Source: Christensenella sp. UBA941 (GTDB taxonomy: Bacteria > Bacillota > Clostridia > Christensenellales > UBA941). From it: DNA of 9,250 bases. Shown one piece after another: positions 1 through 6,622 of this stretch. Location: contig DBDD01000045.1 in the NCBI GenBank assembly GCA_002293365.1, forward strand, positions 1 to 9,250. Reading direction: 5' to 3'. Position 1 is the first letter of the stretch. Each line of letters opens with the position of its first letter. The notes under the pieces were generated by a model. It did not search any database, was not told the DNA's origin, and was given only the letters and a program-made list of their open reading frames with translations. The position numbers and the translations under genes are program-made.

Positions 1-23
1 CTTGGGTTGTTGTTAAACTCGGG

Positions 24-52
24 GCAACGAAATAAAGATTCTGTGATATAAT
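24..52 (+). promoter_or_regulatory. Extended -10 promoter for the glycosyltransferase operon
   Basis: A perfect TATAAT lies at 47-52, preceded by TG one base upstream (44-45), giving the extended -10 form TGATATAAT. At the usual 17-bp spacing the -35 position (24-29, GCAACG) does not resemble TTGACA. The TG extension may compensate, as is known for sigma-A promoters. A start near 59-60 would give a leader of about 33 nt before the GTG at 93. This is inferred from sequence only. It is the only good promoter I see ahead of the three overlapping glycosyltransferase genes. Confidence 0.6.
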
Positions 53-77
53 GTATCGAAAAAACACTATACAAACG

Positions 78-95
78 AAGGAGCCTATGTAGGTG
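78..95 (+). promoter_or_regulatory. Shine-Dalgarno with start-stop ATG-TAG before GTG start
   Basis: AAGGAG at 78-83 lies 9 nt before the GTG at 93, an optimal distance. Between them, in the same frame as the gene, are an ATG (87-89) and an immediate TAG (90-92), so the order is ATG-TAG-GTG. The ATG is only 3 nt from the Shine-Dalgarno and could not start a protein because it is followed directly by a stop. This fixes GTG 93 as the first usable start. The ATG-TAG pair is either a chance or decayed former start, or a minimal start-stop element. Confidence 0.65.
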
Positions 96-1088
96 AATCG
101 AATAGAACATTCGCCGGCGGCAATTGAAAATAGTTTGCCGGTCTTATCCGTTATCGTGCCTTGCTATAATGAGGAAGAGGCTATAAATATTTTTGTCGAC
201 AGTATTTCGAAGGTAAAAGCCGATATGCTCGGCGTTGAAATCGAGCTAATCTTTGTCGACGACGGCTCCACGGACGAAACATTGCCCATCCTCCGTAAAT
301 TATTAGAAACGGAAACATATATAGACTATATTTCCTTATCGCGAAACTTCGGAAAAGAGGCGGCGATGCTGGCCGGGCTGGAGGCGGCGCGCGGCGAGTA
401 TATCGCGGTGATGGACGTTGACTTGCAGGATCCGCCAGAGCTGTTGCCAGGTATGCTAAACGCAATAATAAACGAAGGCTATGATTGCGTGGCGACCCGC
501 CGCGTAACCCGCAAGGGAGAATCGCCCATCCGCTCCTATTTTGCTCGAAGCTTTTATAAGCTAATAAACAAAATATCGAAAACGGAAATTGTGGACGGCG
601 TACGCGATTATAGGCTTATGACCCGCCGTTTTGTAGAGGCTGTACTTTCGCTTAAGGAATACAATAGATTTTCCAAGGGCCTGTTTAGCTGGGTTGGTTT
701 TCGTACTAAGCTGATAGAATTCGAAAACGTCCCGCGGGCGGCGGGCAATACTAAATGGAGCTTTTGGAAGCTTTTCGTCTATGCGATAGACGGCGTGGTC
801 GGTTTTTCCACGGCGCCTCTGGCCCTCTCGTCACTTTTCGGCATCATCTTTTTTCTTGTCGCGATTTTAGGCATGGTTTTTGTAATCGTCCGGCGCGCTA
901 TTTTCGGAGATCCTGTTTCCGGTTGGGCGTCGACAGTATGCATAATACTGTTCGTAAGCGGTATACAGCTATTCTGCGTCAGCATTTTGGGGCAATACCT
1001 GGCTAAAGCATATTTAGAAACGAAGCGGAGGCCGGTTTATATAGTTAAAGAGACAGGGGAAGCAAGCCATGATGAACATCGCGGATAA
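93..1088 (+). CDS. GtrB/ArnC-like polyprenyl-phosphate glycosyltransferase (GT2)
   Basis: This 331-residue membrane-attached family 2 glycosyltransferase probably moves a sugar from a nucleotide donor to undecaprenyl phosphate on the cytoplasmic face. The GT-A fold is clear: the N-terminal strand with VPCYNEEE (22-29), the nucleotide-binding DDGSTD (56-61), RNFGKEAAMLAG (84-95), the metal-binding DVDLQDPPE (108-116), and RFSKGLFSWVGF (192-203) in the usual (Q/R)F.(R/K)G position. Two hydrophobic segments at about 240-268 and 277-303 match the C-terminal membrane hairpin of the GtrB/YkcC/DPM1-like group, and length is normal. GTG at 93 is the start because an in-frame TAG lies directly upstream and AAGGAG is 9 nt away. 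The 3' end overlaps the next gene by 20 nt, so translation is probably coupled. The sugar cannot be read from sequence. Family is certain; the role as donor for the two downstream GT-C enzymes is inferred from gene order. Confidence 0.93.
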   Translation: MNRIEHSPAAIENSLPVLSVIVPCYNEEEAINIFVDSISKVKADMLGVEIELIFVDDGSTDETLPILRKLLETETYIDYISLSRNFGKEAAMLAGLEAARGEYIAVMDVDLQDPPELLPGMLNAIINEGYDCVATRRVTRKGESPIRSYFARSFYKLINKISKTEIVDGVRDYRLMTRRFVEAVLSLKEYNRFSKGLFSWVGFRTKLIEFENVPRAAGNTKWSFWKLFVYAIDGVVGFSTAPLALSSLFGIIFFLVAILGMVFVIVRRAIFGDPVSGWASTVCIILFVSGIQLFCVSILGQYLAKAYLETKRRPVYIVKETGEASHDEHRG

Positions 1089-3237
1089 ATCTTTAGGATC
1101 TGAGAACAAGTTGAAATCGCTTCTTATGAAATGCCTGGTTTCCAGGAAGACAGTCGTTTTGGTCTTTGCGTTGTTTTTACTTTGCGGAGTATTTTTCTAT
1201 AACGACTACGGAATGAGTACCGACGAAACGATGGAACGCAATACCTCCATAGTCAATTATGTGCATGTAATGGGACCGTTAATGCGCGATTCCGAGCATG
1301 AAGCTGTACGGTCGGTCGCAAACAATGTGGAGGCGCTTTCAACGTATCGCGACCGTTTTTATGGAGCGGCCTTGCAATGTATCACGGTATTCATCGAACA
1401 CCTTTTTAGATTTGAACTTAATATAAGAGAAGTTTATTTAATGCGGCACGCATTCGTTTTCTTGAATTATTTCATCGCCGGGATTTGTTTTTACCTTATT
1501 ATAAATCGCAGGTTTGGTAACGGCGCTTTGCCGCTGTTAGGCGTGCTCGCGTTCATACTTTCCCCGCGCTTTTTTGGCGAAGCCTTCTACAACATTAAAG
1601 ACAGCCTGTTTTTTTCGTGGATGGTGATTTCCGGCTATTTCGTGCTGAGATGGCTGGAAAATCGAAAAGTAAAGTTCTGTTTCTTTGCGGCGGCTGCGTT
1701 GGCGGTCGCTATAAATACGCGCATATTGGGCTTGTCGTTATTGCTGCTGGCGTGCGCTTTTGCTGTTATTATATCGATTCGACAAAAGGAAGCGTTTTTG
1801 CGCGCCGCGGGCCGTCCGCTTGCGCTGTTCGGCTTAACGCTGGCTTTCTGGATATTGATAACGCCGTTCTTATGGGGAAACCCGGTTAGAAACATAATAG
1901 AAGTTTTCGTTCATTTTATGAACTTTGAGAATTGGGCCGGATTGCATCTATATATGGGCGAGATGATCTCGCGGCATGTGCCGTGGCATTATATCCCCGT
2001 ATGGATGGGCATCACGATTCCGATACCCTATATCGCAATGTTCTTTGCTGGCGTCGCCGCTATTGCCGTTAAGGCGGCTGGTCGCGTTAAGCAGGATATT
2101 GCGATGCGTGATGAAATAGCGGCCTTAGACGTCGACGACGAGCTTGAATTGGACGACTTAGAGACGTTGGACACAGGCGGCGGAGTAGGGGGCATTGCCG
2201 GCGCGGGACGAGGAACGCATTTATACGATATTTTTATGGCGGCGTTGTTCTTCTGTACATTATTCGGGTTTATTATTCTGCGTATAACGATGTACGAAGG
2301 CTGGCGTCATGCTTACGGCATCTATTTTTCGTTCGTTTATATCGCAGTCTACGGCCTTGGCGCGGCGATCGCCTTTTTCAAAAACAAGCATATCGCGCTT
2401 CGGAGGGTAGGGACTGCAGCGGTTTTCGCGAGCTTTGCTTTTTTGTTTGGTTGGATATGCGTAAATCATCCTTATGAATACGTCTTCTTCAACAGTATCG
2501 GACGTATTGTCGCCGAGCGAAATTTTACGCTGGACTATTGGGAGGTATCGTTTACGGATCTGGTACGCTACGTGCTGGCGAAGGATGAAAAGCCCAAGAT
2601 AATGATCTACAGCTGGGGTATAGGGGGTCATAATTTCTTTTTACCGGACGAGGAGCAAGGTAGGGTAATAATTACGGACGCCGTAGGCGCAGATTATTAC
2701 TTACAGCCATCTAATGGACCGTTTGAGAGCAGAGTCGCGCCTGAAGGCTATCAGGAAGAAGCGTCGATAATAGTTGACGGTATGAAAATATCTACAATCT
2801 ATAAAAATGTTACGTCCGATCAAATGCGGGTCGAAATCGATGCCGAAGCGAAGCATAATATCGCGCGGATGGTAAGCAATATAGACGGCGGCGATTACGC
2901 GGCGATGCTAGACGACGATCCGGCTACGCGCTGGACGACGGGCAGGCCGCAGCAGCCAAGAGATTTTCTTATGGTGGAGTTTGCGCAGCCCGTGGACTAC
3001 GATTTCTTTTCTTTCGCTTCGGACGCAGAGAGCGAGCAAGATTATCCCCGGGCATTAACCGCATATTTATCTGCGGACGGCTATGGAGGGCCGGTTATGC
3101 CGGTTGTGGCGATTGAAGGCGGGTATCGTTTTACACATACGTCGCCGTTCTACCGGTTTATCGTGTTCGAGGTCGGAGCGGAGGCGACGGAAGCATGGAT
3201 GATAAGCGAACTTGAATTTGGTCATATAACGCAATGA
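1069..3237 (+). CDS. GT-C (GT39/ArnT-like) membrane glycosyltransferase with discoidin domain, copy 1
   Basis: This 722-residue protein probably transfers a sugar from a polyprenyl-phosphate carrier to an extracytoplasmic acceptor. I count about 11 hydrophobic spans (about 29-44, 128-145, 153-168, 178-195, 203-218, 220-236, 249-268, 311-336, 386-406, 415-437, 447-464). This puts the N-terminus inside and the C-terminus outside. The first outer loop carries the Asp-Glu pair typical of GT-C catalytic sites (STDE, D52 E53). Other conserved-looking motifs are SPRFFGEAFYNIKDS (165-179), PWHYIPVWMGIT (305-316), YEGWRHAYGIYF (409-420) and LDYW (488-491). Loop 337-385 should be cytoplasmic and is basic, then acidic, then Gly-rich. 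Residues about 595-720 look like a discoidin (F5/8 type C) domain: DDDPATRWTTG (615-625), FLMVEFAQPVDYDFFSF (633-649) and a closing W-MISELEFG. AGGGGA-like Shine-Dalgarno at 1055-1060 lies 8 nt before ATG 1069, inside the upstream gene. ATG 1072 is an alternative start. Acceptor unknown. Confidence 0.85.
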   Translation: MMNIADKSLGSENKLKSLLMKCLVSRKTVVLVFALFLLCGVFFYNDYGMSTDETMERNTSIVNYVHVMGPLMRDSEHEAVRSVANNVEALSTYRDRFYGAALQCITVFIEHLFRFELNIREVYLMRHAFVFLNYFIAGICFYLIINRRFGNGALPLLGVLAFILSPRFFGEAFYNIKDSLFFSWMVISGYFVLRWLENRKVKFCFFAAAALAVAINTRILGLSLLLLACAFAVIISIRQKEAFLRAAGRPLALFGLTLAFWILITPFLWGNPVRNIIEVFVHFMNFENWAGLHLYMGEMISRHVPWHYIPVWMGITIPIPYIAMFFAGVAAIAVKAAGRVKQDIAMRDEIAALDVDDELELDDLETLDTGGGVGGIAGAGRGTHLYDIFMAALFFCTLFGFIILRITMYEGWRHAYGIYFSFVYIAVYGLGAAIAFFKNKHIALRRVGTAAVFASFAFLFGWICVNHPYEYVFFNSIGRIVAERNFTLDYWEVSFTDLVRYVLAKDEKPKIMIYSWGIGGHNFFLPDEEQGRVIITDAVGADYYLQPSNGPFESRVAPEGYQEEASIIVDGMKISTIYKNVTSDQMRVEIDAEAKHNIARMVSNIDGGDYAAMLDDDPATRWTTGRPQQPRDFLMVEFAQPVDYDFFSFASDAESEQDYPRALTAYLSADGYGGPVMPVVAIEGGYRFTHTSPFYRFIVFEVGAEATEAWMISELEFGHITQ

Positions 3238-3257
3238 GAGAGATGGGAAAGCAAGCC

Positions 3258-5423
3258 GTGATGAACACCGGGAACAAGTATTTCGGTTCTTTGAACAACA
3301 TGAAATCATTTTTTGCGAAATGTCTGGCTTCCAAAAAAACGGTCATATTGTTATTCGCGCTGTTCTTTCTTAGCGGGGTCTTTCTGTTTCGGGATTATGG
3401 CATCAGTCCGGACGAGGATATTGAGCGTTATACCGGTTTAATCAATTACGTTCATGTGATGGGCCCGGCAATGCGCGCTTCCGAAAGCGAAGCTGTTCGG
3501 GCAACGGCGGAACACGCGCCCAAGCTTGCGACTCATGGCGATCGTTATTACGGCGTGGCCTTGCAATGCATTATGATATTTATCGAGCATCTATTCAACT
3601 TTCAAATGGCTTTGAGAGATATCTATTTAATGCGGCACGCGTTTGTTTTCTTAAATTACTTCATCGCCGGTGTTTGCTTCTACCTTATTATTAAGCGCAG
3701 ATTTTGCAACGGCGCATTGCCGCTGCTTGGAGCGCTCGCTTTTATACTCTATCCCCGCTTTTTCGGCGAAGCCTTCTATAACATTAAAGACAGCCTGTTT
3801 TTTTCGTGGATGGTGATATCCGGCTATTTTGCGCTGAGATGGCTGGAAGATCGGAAAATAAAGAACTATTTCTTTGCGGCGGCTGCGCTTGCGGTCGCGA
3901 TCAATACGCGCATATTGGGCTTGTCTTTATTATTGCTGGCGTCCGCTTTTGCCGTTATTATATCTATTCGAAAAAATGACGCGTTTTTGCGCGCGGCGGG
4001 ACAGCCTCTTGCGCTGTTCGGTTTAACGCTTGTATTTTGGGTATTGATAACGCCGTTCTTATGGGAAAACCCGGTTAAAAACATTATCGAAACGTTCGTT
4101 CATTTTAAAGACTTTGAGAATTGGACGGGTACTCATTTTTACATGGGCGAGATGATATCGCGGCATGTGCCGTGGCATTATATCCCCGTTTGGATGGGCA
4201 TAACGATTCCGATACCCTATATTGCCATGTTCTTTGCCGGCGTCGCCGTTATTGCCGTCAAGGCGGCTGGCCGCCTTAAGAAGGAAATTGCGATGCGTGA
4301 CGAAATTGCGGCCGGGGACGTAGACGACGAACTTGAATTGAACGACTTAGAGGCGCTGGACACAGGCGGCGGGGAGGGCGGCTTTACCGGTGCGGAGCGG
4401 GGAGCGCATTTATACGATCTTTTTATGGCGGCTCTGTTTTTCTGTACATTATTCGGGTATATTATACTGCGAATAACGATGTACGAAGGCTGGCGGCATG
4501 CATACGGCATCTATTTTCCGTTCGTTTATATCGCCGTCTACGGCCTTGGCGCGGCGATCACATTTTTCAAAAACAAGCATATCGCGCTTCGAAGGATAGG
4601 GGCGTGCGCCATTTTTGCTAGCTTCGCTTTCCTGTTCGGCTGGATTATAGTGAACCACCCGTATGAATACGTCTACTTCAACAGTATCGGACGCATGGTC
4701 GCCGAACGTAATTTTGCGCTGGACTATTGGATGGTATCGCATGCGGATTTAATTCGCTATGCGCTTGCCAACGACTCAAGGCCTCGTTTAGTAATATCAG
4801 GTTTTAATTATCATGTCCAAATTCTAAAGGAAGATGAGATTGAAAGATTGTCGTGGGTGGGACGGCCGGATTCTGCCGACTACCGCTTACAGGATACCCG
4901 CGTGCCGTATGACCAAAGAAAACCTCCCGAAGGATATGTGGTGTACGCGTCTATTATAGTCGACGGTATGAAAATCTCCATGATATATAAAAATACGACC
5001 ATAAATTCAATGCATGCCGAAATTGATCCCGATGCAGAAAATAATATTATTCGGATTACAAGCAGTAGGGACGACGGCGATCACGACGCTCTGATCGACG
5101 GCGATCCGGCAACGCGCTGGACTACGAGGTGGCCGCGGCAGCCGGGCGATTTTATAATGGTGGAGTTTGCCGAGCCTGTGGACTACGATTGCTTTTCTTT
5201 CGGCTCGGACGATGAAAGCGCAAATGACATTTCACAGGAATTTAACGTCCATATATCGCCGGACGGTATAAGAGGGATGACGACGCCGATTATAGCGATT
5301 GACGGCGGCTATCGTATGGCGCTGGAGACAGGACCGTATCGATTGATCGTATTTGAGTCCAGCGCGGCATCGGCGGACGTGTGGAGTATCGGCGAGTTGC
5401 AATTCGGATATATAAAGCGATGA
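3258..5423 (+). CDS. GT-C (GT39/ArnT-like) membrane glycosyltransferase with discoidin domain, copy 2
   Basis: This is the tandem paralogue of the gene just upstream, with the same architecture: about 11 membrane spans, an Asp-Glu pair in the first outer loop (SPDED, D52 E53), an acidic then Gly-rich cytoplasmic loop, and a C-terminal discoidin-like domain (LIDGDPATRWTT, then MVEFAEPVDYDCFSF, closing WSIGELQFG). A 213-residue core stretch is about 88% identical to copy 1 by hand count. The segment just before the discoidin domain is very different. I chose GTG 3258 (721 residues) because it aligns exactly with the copy 1 start, catalytic residues then carry the same numbers, and the duplicated ribosome-binding region lies directly upstream. 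ATG 3261 is equally possible. The first in-frame ATG, 3234, overlaps the previous stop as ATGA and would add 8 residues (729 in total), but it has no visible Shine-Dalgarno. The gene probably acts on the same lipid-linked donor but a different acceptor; this is inferred. Confidence 0.85.
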   Translation: MMNTGNKYFGSLNNMKSFFAKCLASKKTVILLFALFFLSGVFLFRDYGISPDEDIERYTGLINYVHVMGPAMRASESEAVRATAEHAPKLATHGDRYYGVALQCIMIFIEHLFNFQMALRDIYLMRHAFVFLNYFIAGVCFYLIIKRRFCNGALPLLGALAFILYPRFFGEAFYNIKDSLFFSWMVISGYFALRWLEDRKIKNYFFAAAALAVAINTRILGLSLLLLASAFAVIISIRKNDAFLRAAGQPLALFGLTLVFWVLITPFLWENPVKNIIETFVHFKDFENWTGTHFYMGEMISRHVPWHYIPVWMGITIPIPYIAMFFAGVAVIAVKAAGRLKKEIAMRDEIAAGDVDDELELNDLEALDTGGGEGGFTGAERGAHLYDLFMAALFFCTLFGYIILRITMYEGWRHAYGIYFPFVYIAVYGLGAAITFFKNKHIALRRIGACAIFASFAFLFGWIIVNHPYEYVYFNSIGRMVAERNFALDYWMVSHADLIRYALANDSRPRLVISGFNYHVQILKEDEIERLSWVGRPDSADYRLQDTRVPYDQRKPPEGYVVYASIIVDGMKISMIYKNTTINSMHAEIDPDAENNIIRITSSRDDGDHDALIDGDPATRWTTRWPRQPGDFIMVEFAEPVDYDCFSFGSDDESANDISQEFNVHISPDGIRGMTTPIIAIDGGYRMALETGPYRLIVFESSAASADVWSIGELQFGYIKR

Positions 5424-5532
5424 GGGCATACTTTTGAACGCGGAGTTGGCAGTGTTTTTAAGCGCGCAAAGCAGGATTTAACGCGTCCAATCAAGAACAA
5501 ATGAATTAATAAGCTGCGGGAGGGGGATGACG

Positions 5533-6531
5533 ATGGTCGTCCGCGAAACGCTGGAACAGCGCGAACGGGACGCGCTTTCGCCGTTAGCCGCGCTTTCGGC
5601 GCGCTCGAAAGGGCGTGAGAAAGCGATCGAGCCATGCCCCCTACGTACGTGCTTCCAGCGCGATAGGGATCGCATTATCCACTGCAAATCGTTCCGGCGC
5701 ATGAAACACAAAACCCAGGTTTTCCTGTCGCCGGAGGGGGATCATTATCGTACGCGCTTGACGCATACGCTCGAAGTCGCCCAGATTGCGCGGACGATTT
5801 CCCGCGCGCTGAACCTCAACGAAGACCTAACGGAGGCCATCGCGCTCGGGCACGATTTAGGCCATACGCCCTTTGGGCACGTCGGTGAAGCGGTGCTCGA
5901 CACACTGCTAAAGGATGGCTTCCAGCACAACGAGCAGAGCCTTCGCGTCGTCGAAACGCTAGAGGGCGGTACGGGGCTCAACCTCACATGGGAAGTGCGC
6001 GATGGCATTTTAAACCACAAAAAGGACGGCGAGCCCCATACGCTTGAAGGCGGCGTCGTAAGCCTGGCAGATCGAATCGCCTATATAAACCACGATATAG
6101 ACGACGCGATACGCGCGGGCGTGCTCTCGCTTTCCGATATGCCGAGGGAGCTGCTCGTCACTTTGGGCGAGTCGCACGGCGGGCGTATCCATACTATGAT
6201 CATGGATGTGGTGGCGCAAAGCTATGGGAAGCCGGTCATAACGATGTCAAAAGCTGTCGGCGAGGCGACGAACGAGCTTAGGGCGTTTTTATTCAAGAAC
6301 GTTTATGTCGATTCCATCGCGAAGCGCGAAGAAGGAAAAGCGCGGTTGCTTATCGAACAGTTATTCAGGCATTATGTCGAAAACGTTTATGTCTTGTCGA
6401 CGGAGTTCACCAAAAACCTCGCCGGCGGCGCCGAGCGCGTGGCGGCGGACTATATTGCTTGCATGACGGATCGCTACGCGATAAGAGACTATACCCGCCT
6501 ATTTATCCCTAGAGCTTGGGCGGAGATATAG
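5533..6531 (+). CDS. dgt: dGTPase-like HD-domain deoxynucleotide triphosphohydrolase
   Basis: Predicted cytoplasmic enzyme that hydrolyses dNTPs (classically dGTP) to a deoxynucleoside and triphosphate, adjusting the dNTP pool. The N-terminal region RETLEQRERDALSP and the block FRRMKHKTQVFLSPEGDHYRTRLTHTLEV are family signatures. HD-superfamily metal ligands are visible, numbered from ATG 5533: H78 in RTRLTH, H107-D108 in GHDLGHTPFGH, and D180 in LADRIAYINHDID. The length of about 332 residues fits the shorter bacterial dGTPase-like group, not the roughly 500-residue E. coli enzyme. GGAGG at 5519-5523 is 9 nt from ATG 5533 but only 3 nt from ATG 5527, so I prefer 5533; 5527 would add two residues. 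It sits 109 bp after the glycosyltransferase operon and 91 bp before dnaG, and is probably transcribed with dnaG-rpoD, though no promoter is convincing. Actual substrate preference is not readable, so the symbol denotes family. Confidence 0.92.
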   Translation: MVVRETLEQRERDALSPLAALSARSKGREKAIEPCPLRTCFQRDRDRIIHCKSFRRMKHKTQVFLSPEGDHYRTRLTHTLEVAQIARTISRALNLNEDLTEAIALGHDLGHTPFGHVGEAVLDTLLKDGFQHNEQSLRVVETLEGGTGLNLTWEVRDGILNHKKDGEPHTLEGGVVSLADRIAYINHDIDDAIRAGVLSLSDMPRELLVTLGESHGGRIHTMIMDVVAQSYGKPVITMSKAVGEATNELRAFLFKNVYVDSIAKREEGKARLLIEQLFRHYVENVYVLSTEFTKNLAGGAERVAADYIACMTDRYAIRDYTRLFIPRAWAEI

Positions 6532-6532
6532 C

Positions 6533-6551
6533 CGTTTATACAAAATAAACG
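6533..6551 (+). repeat. AT-rich 7-bp inverted repeat between dgt and dnaG
   Basis: CGTTTAT (6533-6539) and ATAAACG (6545-6551) are perfect inverted repeats around a 5-nt loop, starting 2 nt after the dgt stop codon. The sequence AATTTTATG follows. With only two GC pairs the hairpin is weak and the T-run is short, so this is at best a poor terminator or a processing/attenuation site. It could also be chance in an AT-rich gap. Confidence 0.35.
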
Positions 6552-6567
6552 AATTTTATGCATATAG

Positions 6568-6620
6568 AAGGAGAATTATCGGTTTTGGCGAAAGTATATA
6601 AGCAGTTTTCCGAGATATAG
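6568..6620 (+). other. Strong Shine-Dalgarno and possible 11-codon leader ORF ahead of dnaG
   Basis: AAGGAG (6568-6573) is the best ribosome-binding sequence in the gap, but it is about 49 nt from the dnaG ATG. The nearest start-like codon after it is TTG at 6585-6587, 11 nt downstream. That opens an 11-codon frame (LAKVYKQFSEI, first residue Met if initiated) ending in TAG at 6618-6620, two bases before the dnaG ATG. The dnaG frame itself is blocked upstream by TAA at 6599-6601, so the site cannot serve a longer DnaG. A small translated leader delivering ribosomes to dnaG is plausible. The weak TTG and long spacer keep this tentative. Confidence 0.35.
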
Positions 6621-6622
6621 CC

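Larger units (their letters stand above)
1061..5423 (+). repeat. Tandem gene duplication, two units of about 2.19 kb
   Basis: The two GT-C genes form a direct tandem duplication. Positions in copy 1 map to copy 2 with a constant offset of 2189 from the ribosome-binding region (1062 to 3251) through at least the tenth membrane span (2381 to 4570), so there are no net indels there. The offset is 2186 by 2692/4878 and at the stop codons, so a net 3-nt loss lies in the divergent segment between. Homology begins in the last codons of the upstream GT2 gene (AAGCAAGCC in both) and ends just past the stop codons (ATGAG). One sample, 1591-1628 versus 3780-3817, is identical over 38 bp. Overall the copies are diverged enough to be old. 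Confidence 0.93.

Noticed and set aside
1..92. Coding sequence, RNA gene or riboswitch upstream of the first gene
   Set aside because: Only the promoter-like and ribosome-binding signals are supportable. The stretch is too short and shows no stable fold or reading frame.
1609..1615. T7 tract in copy 1 (repeated in copy 2 at 3798-3804) as a phase-variation or frameshift site
   Set aside because: Seven T's encode conserved Leu-Phe-Phe-Ser in an intact frame in both copies. The tract is short, and there is no sign of an alternative frame or of length variation.
4217..4742. Minus-strand open frames opposite the GT-C genes, recurring at matching places in both copies (also 1635-1895, 2260-2631, 3866-4084)
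   Set aside because: Their recurrence is explained by the tandem duplication of the sense genes. They have no ribosome-binding sites or coherent protein features.
5424..5532. Possible dgt promoter (TTGAAC at 5434-5439 with TTTAAG at 5457-5462; TTGGCA at 5446-5451) or terminator for the glycosyltransferase operon
   Set aside because: The -10 candidate lacks the most conserved A and final T, TTGGCA has no -10 at proper spacing, and no GC-rich hairpin with a T-run is present.
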